64,000 nucleotides of DNA, from contig JAHFUR010000004.1 of NCBI GenBank assembly GCA_023264995.1, positions 102,921 through 166,920 on the forward strand, read 5' to 3'. The stretch's first letter is position 1, and each line of letters opens with the position of its first letter. Source of the DNA: Acidimicrobiia bacterium (lineage in GTDB: Bacteria; Actinomycetota; Acidimicrobiia; Acidimicrobiales; AC-14). The notes beneath the pieces were generated by a model. It ran no database searches and was not told the origin of the DNA. It saw only the letters and a program-made list of their open reading frames with translations. This document shows, piece after piece, positions 1-9,849 of the stretch. The position numbers were made by a program, and so were the translations under genes.

Positions 1-660
1 GGCCCCGAGGCGGTCCAGGAAGTCCGGGCGAGCCACCTCGACTGCGCCCAGGGTGGTGAGGTGGTCGGTGGGGAGCTGCACGTCGATGAAGGCGCCGCCC
101 GCTTCGGCCCACCGGGCAACCAGGTCGGCGAGGGCCACCTTCGACGCGTCCGTGGCCCGGTGGAACATGGACTCACCGGTGAAGCACCCGCCCACGGCCA
201 CGCCGTAAAGACCGCCGGCGAGCACGTCGCCGTCCCACACCTCGATGCTGTGCGCCCAGCCCATGCGCCCGAGTCGGCTGTAGGCCTGGCGCATGCCGTG
301 GCCGATCCATGTGCCCTCACCCCTGGGCCGCACGGCACAGGCGTCAACCACGTCGTCGAAGGCGCCGTCGACCGTCGTCGTCCACCCGCACCGGCGCAGG
401 CGCTGGCGCAGCGACCGGGAGACAAGGAGACCGTCGAGCTCCAGCACGGCGCGGGGGTCGGGTGAGAACCACGGGAGGGCCACGCCGGGATGGGGCCAGG
501 GGAATATGCCCCGGCGGTAGGCGTCGACCAGCGTCGCCGGTTTCAGGTCGGCGCCGAAGCCCACGACCCCGCCGGCGTCGGGGTCGCCGGTGGCCGGGTC
601 GGGGATACGCCATGGCGTCCGCCCGACCGGCTGGGGCGGGGCGGCCCGGGCCTCATCCAT
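1..660 (-). CDS. aat: Leucyl/phenylalanyl-tRNA--protein transferase (3' end truncated by window edge)
   Basis: Reverse-strand translation starting MDEARAAPPQPVGRTPWRIPDP..., with GLLVSRSLRQRLRR, GTWIGHGMRQAYSRLGRMGWAHSIEVWDGDVLAGGLYGVAVGGCFTGESMFHRATDASKVAL, characteristic of Aat. Confidence 0.93.
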   Translation of the reverse strand, partial: MDEARAAPPQPVGRTPWRIPDPATGDPDAGGVVGFGADLKPATLVDAYRRGIFPWPHPGVALPWFSPDPRAVLELDGLLVSRSLRQRLRRCGWTTTVDGAFDDVVDACAVRPRGEGTWIGHGMRQAYSRLGRMGWAHSIEVWDGDVLAGGLYGVAVGGCFTGESMFHRATDASKVALADLVARWAEAGGAFIDVQLPTDHLTTLGAVEVARPDFLDRLGA

Positions 661-1816
661 CGCCGGCGCCACGGGCGGCCAGGTAGAGCGCCCGCACCGC
701 GAACGCCTGGCGCAGCTCGACCAGCACCTCCTCGAGGAACTCCTTTCGGTACGTCCCGTCGGTGAGCACGTAGACGGTGAAGTAGAAGCCGGAAAAGGCG
801 GTGAGGAAGCCGGCGACCTGGAGCAGTTCGGTGGTGAGGACGACAGGGCGGCCCCACAGCTCCCACTCCACCAACAGGTGGACCTCGCCGCCGACCCACA
901 GCGCCGCCGTCTCGGGCGTGACGGTCAGGAGCCCGAACCCGACGAAGAACGCCCCGATCATCACGCTGACGACCAGGATCTGGAGGCCCTGGGTGAACAG
1001 GACGACCAGGCCGACGTTGCCCCACTGCCGCCGGCCGAGGCGGGGCGTCGACCCCACAGCGACGCCGGCCGGCGGCGTCAGGCCGGCCGCCGGCGTGCCG
1101 GCCACGAGGGTGGCGACGTCGGCCCACGACTCGAAACCGGCCAGGGCGCCGACCTCGCGGGGGATCCGGGCCACCACGAACACGACGCCCACGGCCACGA
1201 ACAGGGCCATGGTCACGGCCAGGAACGGCCCGTCGAGCGATGCGGCCACCTGCCACACCTCGGTGGTGAGGAACAGGAACGTCACGAAGAGGAGCATCAG
1301 CGGCATGGCCCGCACGAACAGGCCGACGACGTCGCCGAGCTGCTGCCAGAACCGCCCCGCGGCCCACCGGGTGATGGGCAGCACGGCATAGCTGGTGCCC
1401 AGGTAGACCAGGCCCAGCAGGGCCAGGTTGCCGAGCAGCGTGTTCAGGCTGGTGAGGACCTGGCCGCCGGCGGCCAGGTCGAGCGCCGGCACCAGCAGGA
1501 CGAAAATGGCCAGCTCGGTGCGCCCGACCCGGTCGGGCCGGGCCAGCGCCGGCCGCCGGCGGGATCGGTTGACGACGGCCCACACCCCGAGCAACGCGCC
1601 CAGGCTGGCCGCGGCCACGCCCAGGTTGGCCCACCAGGCCCACTCGAAGTTGAGGGCGCCGACCAGCTCGAGCACGAGGACCAACGTGAGCGCCGGCAGC
1701 GACCGGGTGAACACGTCCCGGGCCGCGCTGTAGCCGCCGATGAAGTGCGGGATGCCCCGCGAGCGGAACCACCGCTCGACATCGGCAAGTGCGTCCTGGT
1801 CGGCCACGTTGGCCAT
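653..1816 (-). CDS. Polytopic integral membrane protein, uncharacterised
   Basis: ORF MANVADQDALADVERWFRSRGIPHFIGGY... with multiple hydrophobic segments; GGAGG upstream of ATG at 1816; overlaps aat by 8 bp. Confidence 0.8.
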   Translation of the reverse strand: MANVADQDALADVERWFRSRGIPHFIGGYSAARDVFTRSLPALTLVLVLELVGALNFEWAWWANLGVAAASLGALLGVWAVVNRSRRRPALARPDRVGRTELAIFVLLVPALDLAAGGQVLTSLNTLLGNLALLGLVYLGTSYAVLPITRWAAGRFWQQLGDVVGLFVRAMPLMLLFVTFLFLTTEVWQVAASLDGPFLAVTMALFVAVGVVFVVARIPREVGALAGFESWADVATLVAGTPAAGLTPPAGVAVGSTPRLGRRQWGNVGLVVLFTQGLQILVVSVMIGAFFVGFGLLTVTPETAALWVGGEVHLLVEWELWGRPVVLTTELLQVAGFLTAFSGFYFTVYVLTDGTYRKEFLEEVLVELRQAFAVRALYLAARGAGDG

Positions 1817-1828
1817 AGTGTCGCCTCC

Positions 1829-3583
1829 GTGCGCTGCGCGGTGGACACGGGTGGGACCTTCACCGACGTGGTGATGGCCGACGGCCGCGTCGCCAAGGTC
1901 CTGTCGACGCCCGACGACCCCGGCCGGGCCGTCCGCGCCGGGCTCGACGGGCGGGTGCCCGACCTGCTGGCCCACGGCACGACGGTGGCCACCAACGCCC
2001 TGCTGGAACGCCGGGGCGCCACCGTCGCCCTGGTCACCAACGCCGGCTTCGCCGACGTGATCGAGATCGGGCGCCAAGACCGGCCGTCGCTCTACGACAT
2101 CTGGGCCGATCGTCCCGCGCCGCTGGTGCCCCGCCGGCTCCGCCTGGAGGTCGAGGGCCGCCTCGACGCCGCCGGCCGGGAGATCGAGCCGGTCGGGCCG
2201 GCGCCTGCGGTGCCCGACGGGGTGGAGGCGGTGGCCGTGTGCCTCCTCCACGCCGACCTCGACCCGTCGCACGAGCGGGCGGTGGCCGCCGGGCTGGCCG
2301 GGTACGACGTGTCGTGCTCGCACGAGGTGTCGCCCGAGTTCCGAGAGTACGAGCGCACCGTCACCACGGTGGTCAACGCCTACCTGCGGCCGCGGTGCCG
2401 TTCCTACCTCCGGGGCCTCGACGGGCTGGCGGCCAAGGTCCTGGTCATGACCTCGGCCGGCGGGCTCATCCCGGCGGCCGACGCGGCCGACCTCCCCGTC
2501 GCCCTCCTGCTCTCCGGGCCGGCCGGCGGGGTGATCGCCGGCGGGGCCGCGGCGGTGGCCGCCGGCTTCGAAGGCGCCATCACCTTGGACATGGGCGGAA
2601 CCAGCACCGACGTCTGCCTCGTGCGCCACGGCGTGCCCGAGCCGGCGGCCGGCCGCCGGGCGGCCGGCTTCCCGATCCGCGTCCCGTCCCTGGACATCCA
2701 CACCATCGGCGCCGGCGGGGGGTCGATCGCCCGCATCGACGCCGGCGGCGCCCTGGTCGTCGGCCCGGAGAGCGCCGGCGCCGTCCCGGGGCCGGCGTGC
2801 TACGGCCGGGGCGGCGTCCAGCCGACGGTGACCGACGCCGACCTCGTCCTCGGCCGCATCCCCGCCGGCGCCGTCTTCCCGGGCCTGGGCGCGCTCGACG
2901 TCGACGCCGCCGGGAAGGCGCTGGCCGACGCCGGCGCCACCGCCGAAGGGGTGGTCGCCGTGGTCGACGCGGCGATGGAGCAGGCCCTGCGGGCGGTGTC
3001 GGTGGAACGGGGCGTCGACCCTGCGGGATTGGCCCTCGTGGCCTTCGGCGGCGCCGGCCCGCTGCACGCGTGCGCCCTGGCCGAGGCGCTGGGGATGGCC
3101 GCCGTCGTGGTCCCGCCGAGGGCCGGCGTGCTGTCGGCCGTCGGGCTGCTGTGCGCCCCCCGCCGGCGCAGCCTGGTCCGCTCGTGGCCCACCCCGGGCG
3201 ACGTCACCGGCCTGGCCGGCGCCCTGGCCGAGCTCGGCGCCCGAGCCGCGGCACTGGTCGGCGCCGGCGCCGAGGTGACCACCTCGGTCGACTGCCGGTA
3301 CGCCGGCCAGAGCCACGAGCTGACGGTGGCCACCGTTGACGACTTCGCCGCCGAGCACGCCCGGCGCAACGGCTACGCCCGGCCGGGCGCACCGATCGAG
3401 GTCGTCGCCCTCCGGGCGTCGGCGACCACGCCCGCCGCCGTGCGGGTGGGCGACCTGCCCCCCGTCGACCGCCGGCCGGCGAGGGGCCCGTGCGTGATCG
3501 CCGAGCCCGACTGCACCATCTGGATCCCCGAGGGCTGGTCGGCCGACGTCGGCCCCGACGGCAGCTACGTGCTCACGTGCTGA
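1829..3583 (+). CDS. Hydantoinase/5-oxoprolinase subunit A (HyuA-like)
   Basis: VRCAVDTGGTFTDVV..., THGTTVATNALLERRG, TLDMGGTSTDVCLV, TIGAGGGSIARID motifs of the HyuA family; GTG start inferred. Confidence 0.92.
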   Translation: MRCAVDTGGTFTDVVMADGRVAKVLSTPDDPGRAVRAGLDGRVPDLLAHGTTVATNALLERRGATVALVTNAGFADVIEIGRQDRPSLYDIWADRPAPLVPRRLRLEVEGRLDAAGREIEPVGPAPAVPDGVEAVAVCLLHADLDPSHERAVAAGLAGYDVSCSHEVSPEFREYERTVTTVVNAYLRPRCRSYLRGLDGLAAKVLVMTSAGGLIPAADAADLPVALLLSGPAGGVIAGGAAAVAAGFEGAITLDMGGTSTDVCLVRHGVPEPAAGRRAAGFPIRVPSLDIHTIGAGGGSIARIDAGGALVVGPESAGAVPGPACYGRGGVQPTVTDADLVLGRIPAGAVFPGLGALDVDAAGKALADAGATAEGVVAVVDAAMEQALRAVSVERGVDPAGLALVAFGGAGPLHACALAEALGMAAVVVPPRAGVLSAVGLLCAPRRRSLVRSWPTPGDVTGLAGALAELGARAAALVGAGAEVTTSVDCRYAGQSHELTVATVDDFAAEHARRNGYARPGAPIEVVALRASATTPAAVRVGDLPPVDRRPARGPCVIAEPDCTIWIPEGWSADVGPDGSYVLTC

Positions 3584-5097
3584 GCGCGGCGGCGCTGCAG
3601 ATCCTGGTCTCCCGGCTGACCGGCATCGCCGAGGAGATGGGTGCCGTCCTCCGCCGGGCCGCGTTCAGCCCCAACATCAAGGAGCGAGCCGACTGCTCGG
3701 CCGCCCTCTTCACGCCGGCCGGCGAGCTGCTCGTCCAGGCCGAGCACATCCCGGTCCACCTGGGTTCGATGCCGGCGTCGGTGCGGGCGGCCATCGACGT
3801 GTTCGGCGCCACCGTCCGGGCCGGCGACCAGGTCGTCCTCAACGACCCCTTCGCCGGCGGCACCCACCTGAACGACATCACCCTGGTCGCCCCGTGCTTC
3901 GTCGACGGGCAGCTCGTCGGCTGGGCGGCCAACCGGGCCCACCACGCCGACGTGGGCGGCATGGCCCCCGGGTCGATCCCGGCGGCGGCCACCGAGATCT
4001 ACCAGGAGGGCCTGCGCATCCCGCCCGTCCTGCTCACCGGCGCCGTCGAGGACATCCTGTGCGCCAACTCCCGCACCCCCGACGAGCGCCGGGGTGACCT
4101 CGACGCCCAGCGGGGGGCCAACGTCGTCGGCGTCGCCCGCCTGGCCGCGTTCGCCGGCGCCCCGCTCGACGAGATCACCGCCTACGGCGAGCGGCGCATG
4201 CGCGCCGCGCTCGCCGCCATGCCCAACGGCACCTGGACCTTCGAGGACCAGATCGACTCGTGCGGCCCGGAGCCCGACCAGCAGCGCCCGGCCCGCATCG
4301 TCGTGACCCTCACCGTCGCCGGCGACGAGGCCACCTTCGACTTCACCGGTACCGACGACCAGCGCCCGGGGAACGTGAACGCCGTCGAGGCCGTCACCGT
4401 CAGCTGCGTCTCCTTCGCCCTGCGCTCGGCCGCCGACCCCACCATCCCCGCCAATGGCGGCGCCATGCGCCCGGTCCGCGTCATCGCCCCGGCCGGCTCC
4501 ATCGTGGCCGCCCTCCCCCCCGCCGCCGTGGGTGCCGGCAACGTGGAGGTCAGCCAGCGGGTGGCCGACGTGTGCCTGGGCACCCTGGCCCAGGCCTGCC
4601 CGGGCCGGGTCGGCGCCGCCAACCAGGGCACGATGAACAACACCCTCATCGGTGGGACCGGGTGGGTCTACTACGAGACCGTGGCCGGCGGGCAGGGCGG
4701 GCGCCCGGGACGGGCGGGGATGAGCGGTGTCCAGACCGGGATGACCAACACCCAGAACACCCCGGTCGAGGCGCTCGAGCGGTCCTTCGCCATGCGGGTG
4801 CGCCGGTACCGGCTGCGGACCGGGAGCGGCGGCGCCGGGGCGGCCGCCGGCGGCGAGGGCGTGGAGCGGGAGCTGGAGATGCTCGAGCCCGTCACCGTCT
4901 CGCTCATCACCGAGCGCCGGGCCAGCCGGCCGTGGGGGCTGGACGGCGGTGGCCCGGGCTCCGCCGGCGAGAACTGGCTGCTCCCCGCCGGCGATGCCGC
5001 CCGAGCCGAGCGGCTACCCGACAAGTGCACGGTCCGGCTCGATGCCGGCGACGTGCTGCGCATGCTCACGCCGGGGGGCGGAGGGTGCGGCGGATGA
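3577..5097 (+). CDS. Hydantoinase/5-oxoprolinase subunit B (HyuB-like)
   Basis: SRLTGIAEEMGAVLRRAAFSPNIKERADCSAALF, NDPFAGGTHLNDITLVAPCF motifs; overlaps hyuA end. Confidence 0.92.
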   Translation: MLSAAALQILVSRLTGIAEEMGAVLRRAAFSPNIKERADCSAALFTPAGELLVQAEHIPVHLGSMPASVRAAIDVFGATVRAGDQVVLNDPFAGGTHLNDITLVAPCFVDGQLVGWAANRAHHADVGGMAPGSIPAAATEIYQEGLRIPPVLLTGAVEDILCANSRTPDERRGDLDAQRGANVVGVARLAAFAGAPLDEITAYGERRMRAALAAMPNGTWTFEDQIDSCGPEPDQQRPARIVVTLTVAGDEATFDFTGTDDQRPGNVNAVEAVTVSCVSFALRSAADPTIPANGGAMRPVRVIAPAGSIVAALPPAAVGAGNVEVSQRVADVCLGTLAQACPGRVGAANQGTMNNTLIGGTGWVYYETVAGGQGGRPGRAGMSGVQTGMTNTQNTPVEALERSFAMRVRRYRLRTGSGGAGAAAGGEGVERELEMLEPVTVSLITERRASRPWGLDGGGPGSAGENWLLPAGDAARAERLPDKCTVRLDAGDVLRMLTPGGGGCGG

Positions 5098-5133
5098 TCG
5101 CCGGCCCGGCACAGAGTGACAGGCTGTGACCTC

Positions 5134-5919
5134 ATGACCGTCGCCGCCGTCATTTTCGACTGGGGCGGGACGCTGTCGGACTTCGTCGACGCCGAGATGG
5201 TCGACGCGTGGCGGCTGGCGGCCCGCCACCTGGACCCGGCCCACGAGGACGAGCTGACGGCCCGGCTGGTGGACGTGGAGGCCGAGTTCTGGGCCACCAC
5301 GTCGAGCCACCAGCGCAGCGCCACCCTGGCCGACCTGCTGGCCAGCGCCGCCGAGCAGGTCGGCCTCGACGTGGCCGAGGCCCTGCTGGAGGAGGCGGCC
5401 GTCCGCCACCTCGACGCCTGGACCCCCCACATCCACCACGACCCCGACGCGGTCGCCACCCTCACCACGCTGCGGGCCGCCGGCATCGGCATCGGCATGC
5501 TCTCCAACACCCACTGGCCGCGGACGTTCCACGAGCACTTCCTCGAGCGCGACGGCCTGGCCGCGCTGATCGACGTCCGCCTCTACACCAGCGAGATGGC
5601 GTTCCAGAAGCCGCACCCCTCCGCGTTCCTGGCCGCGACCCGAGCCCTCGGGGTCGACGCCGAGGAGGCGGTCTTCGTCGGCGACCGGCCGTGGGACGAC
5701 ATCGCCGGCGCCCGGTCCACCGGCATGCGCACCGTCCTGCGCCCCAACCCCCACGCCCCCGACATCGCCGGCATCGAGCCCGACGCCCGCATCGAGCGCC
5801 TCACCGAGCTGGTCGACCTGGTCCGGCGGTGGTCAGCCGAGCGGGATGGCCTCGGCGAAGACGATGCGGCTGGCCGTCGGCACGACGCCGGTGAGGAGAC
5901 CACCGAAGATCACGGGTAG
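5134..5919 (+). CDS. HAD-superfamily hydrolase
   Basis: FDWGGTLSDF, MLSNTHW, KPHPSAF, VFVGDRPWDDIAGA motifs; 3' end overlaps the convergent gene. Confidence 0.88.
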   Translation: MTVAAVIFDWGGTLSDFVDAEMVDAWRLAARHLDPAHEDELTARLVDVEAEFWATTSSHQRSATLADLLASAAEQVGLDVAEALLEEAAVRHLDAWTPHIHHDPDAVATLTTLRAAGIGIGMLSNTHWPRTFHEHFLERDGLAALIDVRLYTSEMAFQKPHPSAFLAATRALGVDAEEAVFVGDRPWDDIAGARSTGMRTVLRPNPHAPDIAGIEPDARIERLTELVDLVRRWSAERDGLGEDDAAGRRHDAGEETTEDHG

Positions 5920-8900
5920 CCGGCCGTCGCCCGACGGGTAGTACTCGCGCTCGGTCACCAGCAGGCGTAGGCCGGCGCCGGCTGGGTCGGCCAGGTGGAC
6001 CTCGCCCCGCCACAGCACGGCCTGGGTGGGCGGCGACTGGGCGGCGCCGGCCACGGTGGCGACCGATGCCGGCGCCGGCTCCCAGCCCAGCTCGGGGCCG
6101 AGGTCGGGCGCGGCCTGCTCGACGGCGACGGTGACGCCGGTGCGGAAGGACCGGGCGCCGAACCCGATGCCCACCGCCGCCGGCCCCACCCCGGTCACGA
6201 CCACCCGCCGGCGGTGGGGGTCGTCGGGCAGGGTGGCGACGGTGACGGCCCGGTCCGGGCTGAGCTGGAGGTGGTCGACGACCACCGGCGCCGAGATCTC
6301 CCGCCCGGGCACCGAGTACGGCTGGAACCGCACCAGCACCAGGCGGACGAAGGGCGTGTAGGCCAGCTTGGCGTCGAGCACCACGTCGGCGAACCACCGG
6401 TCAGTGCCGGCGTCGTAGTGGACGGTATGGCCGGCGATGTCGACGCTGCGCTGGAACTGGCGCAGGTACACGCCGTCGGCGCCGGCGACCGCCTCAGGGA
6501 AGCTCCACCGGCGGGGGGCGTCGGGCACGAGGTCGCCGCCGCCGTGCAGCCCGTCGAGGCCCCACAGGCTGACCCGGTCGCGCAGGTTGCACAGGCGGGG
6601 GCCGAGGGCCTCGGCGGCCGGGAGGCAGACCACGCCCAGCAGCTCGTCGTCGCCGCTGCTGAACCACGGGCGCTCCAGGTAGACGCGGACGGTGCGGCCC
6701 TGGCGCACGCTGGTACGCACGTCGGTGCTGTGCTGGCGGTCCCAGGCGAAGGCGGGCACCACCTCCACGACCACCGGCGGGTCGGGCCGGGCGCAGGACG
6801 GGACGTGCACCTCCACCGGGTCGCTGGTACGGGTGGTCTCGGTGCCCGCCGGCTGCTCCGCCGCGTCGCGGGACACGGCCTGGGCCCGGTAGCGCACCAG
6901 GTGGTGGCGGGTGTCGCCGATGGTGTGGACCAGGGGGCACGAGCGGGCCACGTCGACCGCGGCGATGCGCCCCTCGCCCGACCAGGCCAGGGCGCCGGCG
7001 CCCACGACCATGGTCGGCTGCGTACCGGGCGCGTCGAGCAGGTCGCCGACGCCGGCACCCTCGGGGATCTCGACCCGGCCGACGGCCTCGTCGCGCTGGG
7101 CCCGACTGGGCGGACCGAGGGCGGGGACGTCGACGGGGTCGGTCCACGCCGCCCGTACCGTGACCGACCCGGTGCTCGGCAGGTCGACCAGCAGGCCGCC
7201 CGTCAGCTCGGCCGTGTGGGCGCCGGCGGCCCGCACCACGTCGAAGGGCCCGGTGCCGGGGTCGGGCTCGGGCAGGTGGTCGCGCTCGGTGAACCTACGC
7301 AGGCTCGGCGCCCCCACCGGCTGGGCCACCTGGTGGACCAGCCGGAGCGTGGCCGCCGGCGTCAGGGCCCAGTGCCCGCCTTCGAGTGCCAGCCGGGTGA
7401 TGTGGGCCCGGGTGGCGACCCGGTCGGTGAGCGCATCGCCGGCCACCACCGAGCCGCCGAAGCCGGCGGCCGCGGCCACATCCCGGTCGAGGCGGGCCGC
7501 GAACCACTCCCACACGCCGAGCAGGGCCAGGTCGCCGGCGCCGAGCAGGCTGCTGACGGCGACGTCGGCCCGCCGGCCCTTGGCCAGGCCCACGGTGAGG
7601 GTGCGCTGGGCGTGGTCCCAGGTGGGCAGGCCCGACCCTTCGACCAGGGCCACCTTCACCGGGACCGGGTCGGGCCAGGCGCCGGTGAACGGCAGGGCCA
7701 CCGCGCCGGCCTCGGCCCCGTCGAAGGGGATGGGGAGGTTCTCGTCGAAGCGGAGGACGCCGGCGGCGTCGACCGTGCCGAACCACCCGTCGGGCACGCC
7801 GGGCAGGCCCCGCAGCACGACGCCCCGGGCCAGGGGGTCAGGCAGGTGGGGGATGCCCGGGTCGTCGATGGTGGCGGCCCGGTCGACAGCCACGTCGCGG
7901 GCGGCGAGCAGGGCGTGGACCGCGGCGGCCGGGCGGGGGCGGCCGGTGGCGTCGTCGAGGCAGCCGTGGCGCTCGACCAGGTCGACGGTGGCCTTGGGCG
8001 GCAGCAGGTGGGCCACCGCCGTGGCGGCCGTCGGCACCAGGTCGTCGGCCGGCGACAGGTTGGCGCTGTCGATGACCAGGCGGGGCGTGGCGCCGGCGGT
8101 GACGATGACCGGCGCGGCCACCGGCTCGAAGCGCAGGTAGCGCCGGCCGACGGGCTCGACGGGCAGGCCGGCGCCGGCCGAGCCGGCGTCGGGGAGGAGG
8201 CCGCCGCCGCCCACGTCGACGGCCCGCAGGCGGACCCGGTAGCGGTCGCCGAAGCGCAGGCCGGGCAGCGACCGGGGCGCCGGCCGGGAGGTGACCACCC
8301 GCAACGGGGAGGTGGCCGGCGGGGCGCCCTCGGGCTCGGTGCCGGCGCTGCCCGGGACGACCTCGCGCCCGATCGGCTGGACCGGGCGGGGCACGCTCAG
8401 GCTCCAACCCGTCCAGCGGACAAGCACCTCGGCCGTGTCCAGGGTGCGGTGGGGCTCCGGTGGCTGGGCCAGGGCGGCGGTGGCGAACCCCTCGTCCTCC
8501 GCCGGCCAGGCGATGCCGCCCACGTCGTACTCCTGGGCCCGCCGGTGGAGCGAGAACCAACTGTTCCGTGACTCGCGCCACACGTCGGCCCGGTACCCCT
8601 GGGTCAGGTGGGCGGCGGTGAGCACCTCTTCGGGGCCGGCGCCCCGAAGGGCGGCGTCGATGCGGGCGGCGCGGTCGAAGGCCAGCAGGGCCTCGGCCGC
8701 CTGGGTGAGCGACGCCAGCCCCAGCCCGTCGGACCGCAACGCCGGCAGGCCGACGCCGACATCGGGGGCCGCGGTGCCGGCCGGGTCGCGCTCGGCCAGG
8801 GAGAGGAGCTTGGTGACCGCCCCCTCGACGTCGAGCGGGACGACCGACCAGAGGGCCGGGTCGAGCAGGACCGCGCCCTGGTACACCCCGCCGCGGGGCA

Positions 8901-9849
8901 CGTCGCCGGCCCGCACCGTCGGGGCGGGCAGGAAGGCGCGGTCGGCGGCGTCGACCGCGGTGCGGGGCAGGGCCAGGGCCTCCACGTCGCCGTCAGGGAG
9001 CTGGGGCTCGGGGAGCGACCAGCGCCGCAGGGCGATGGTCGGGTAGAAGTCCCCCGGCGCCGGCGGCCCCAGCGCCGGGCCGTCGTCGGGGATGGTGAGG
9101 TCGAACACCAGGCCGAGGGCCCGGAGGAGCGCCGGGTGGTGGGCCAGGGCGGCCAGCACGCCGTGGACGTCGAGGCGGTCCGAGGTGGCCCGGGGGTCGG
9201 GGCGGCCCGGCCACGGCCGGTCGCTGCGGTCGGCCCGGCCCGGCTCCCGCACGGCCCGGAACCGGCGCAGGGCCTCGTCCACCGTCGGCGGGTTGGTGGC
9301 CAGCTCCTGGCGCCGGCGGGCCTCGAGTGGCTCGCGGTCGGCCAGGCCCACCCCGCCGAGGTCCCAGTGCCGGCGGTCCTCGTCGAACACCGCCGGGTCG
9401 GGCTCGCCGTGGCGGAGGCGGCCGGTGACCTCGCTCACCTGGCGGGCCGTCGGGACGCGGGCCGGGCTGTACAGGCCGATGTCGGCGTAGCTCTCCTGCA
9501 CCAGGCCGGCGAGGACGGCGGTCGGCGAGCTACGCACGGTGTGGCCCCGGAAGTCGTCGATGGCGAAGTCGTTGACCGGGAGGTCGGGCCGGAGCAGGGC
9601 CTCCCACAGGTCGGGGCGCAGGCCCCCGGTGTCGACGGCCGCCGACCAGGGTTGGCCGTCGATGTCGAAGTACAGGGTCGGGCCGCCGTCGACCAGCCGT
9701 TGCGTCCAGGCCAGCATCCCCGGGAAGTCGGCCAGCACGGCCCCACCCGCCAGCCGGGGGAACACGGCCACGCTCAGCCGGCGGAGGCCGGGGTCGCCCG
9801 GCCCGGGGCCGCCGGGGACGGCGATGAGGACGAGCGTGGTTTCCGCCAT
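5833..9849 (-). CDS. Giant uncharacterised protein (1338 aa)
   Basis: Continuous ORF MAETTLVLIAVPGGPGPGDPGLRRLSV...; starts where the 1085-aa gene ends; no recognised domain. Confidence 0.8.
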   Translation of the reverse strand: MAETTLVLIAVPGGPGPGDPGLRRLSVAVFPRLAGGAVLADFPGMLAWTQRLVDGGPTLYFDIDGQPWSAAVDTGGLRPDLWEALLRPDLPVNDFAIDDFRGHTVRSSPTAVLAGLVQESYADIGLYSPARVPTARQVSEVTGRLRHGEPDPAVFDEDRRHWDLGGVGLADREPLEARRRQELATNPPTVDEALRRFRAVREPGRADRSDRPWPGRPDPRATSDRLDVHGVLAALAHHPALLRALGLVFDLTIPDDGPALGPPAPGDFYPTIALRRWSLPEPQLPDGDVEALALPRTAVDAADRAFLPAPTVRAGDVPRGGVYQGAVLLDPALWSVVPLDVEGAVTKLLSLAERDPAGTAAPDVGVGLPALRSDGLGLASLTQAAEALLAFDRAARIDAALRGAGPEEVLTAAHLTQGYRADVWRESRNSWFSLHRRAQEYDVGGIAWPAEDEGFATAALAQPPEPHRTLDTAEVLVRWTGWSLSVPRPVQPIGREVVPGSAGTEPEGAPPATSPLRVVTSRPAPRSLPGLRFGDRYRVRLRAVDVGGGGLLPDAGSAGAGLPVEPVGRRYLRFEPVAAPVIVTAGATPRLVIDSANLSPADDLVPTAATAVAHLLPPKATVDLVERHGCLDDATGRPRPAAAVHALLAARDVAVDRAATIDDPGIPHLPDPLARGVVLRGLPGVPDGWFGTVDAAGVLRFDENLPIPFDGAEAGAVALPFTGAWPDPVPVKVALVEGSGLPTWDHAQRTLTVGLAKGRRADVAVSSLLGAGDLALLGVWEWFAARLDRDVAAAAGFGGSVVAGDALTDRVATRAHITRLALEGGHWALTPAATLRLVHQVAQPVGAPSLRRFTERDHLPEPDPGTGPFDVVRAAGAHTAELTGGLLVDLPSTGSVTVRAAWTDPVDVPALGPPSRAQRDEAVGRVEIPEGAGVGDLLDAPGTQPTMVVGAGALAWSGEGRIAAVDVARSCPLVHTIGDTRHHLVRYRAQAVSRDAAEQPAGTETTRTSDPVEVHVPSCARPDPPVVVEVVPAFAWDRQHSTDVRTSVRQGRTVRVYLERPWFSSGDDELLGVVCLPAAEALGPRLCNLRDRVSLWGLDGLHGGGDLVPDAPRRWSFPEAVAGADGVYLRQFQRSVDIAGHTVHYDAGTDRWFADVVLDAKLAYTPFVRLVLVRFQPYSVPGREISAPVVVDHLQLSPDRAVTVATLPDDPHRRRVVVTGVGPAAVGIGFGARSFRTGVTVAVEQAAPDLGPELGWEPAPASVATVAGAAQSPPTQAVLWRGEVHLADPAGAGLRLLVTEREYYPSGDGRLPVIFGGLLTGVVPTASRIVFAEAIPLG

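Noticed and set aside
590-1828. N-terminal extension of the 997-aa ORF ending at 3583
   Set aside because: Antisense to aat and the membrane protein; HyuA homology begins only at VRCAVDTGG (1829).
5995-8571. 858-aa plus-strand ORF
   Set aside because: Shadow ORF antisense to the 1338-aa gene; composition dominated by G/A/R/H/D/Q with no recognisable motif, typical of high-GC antisense frames.
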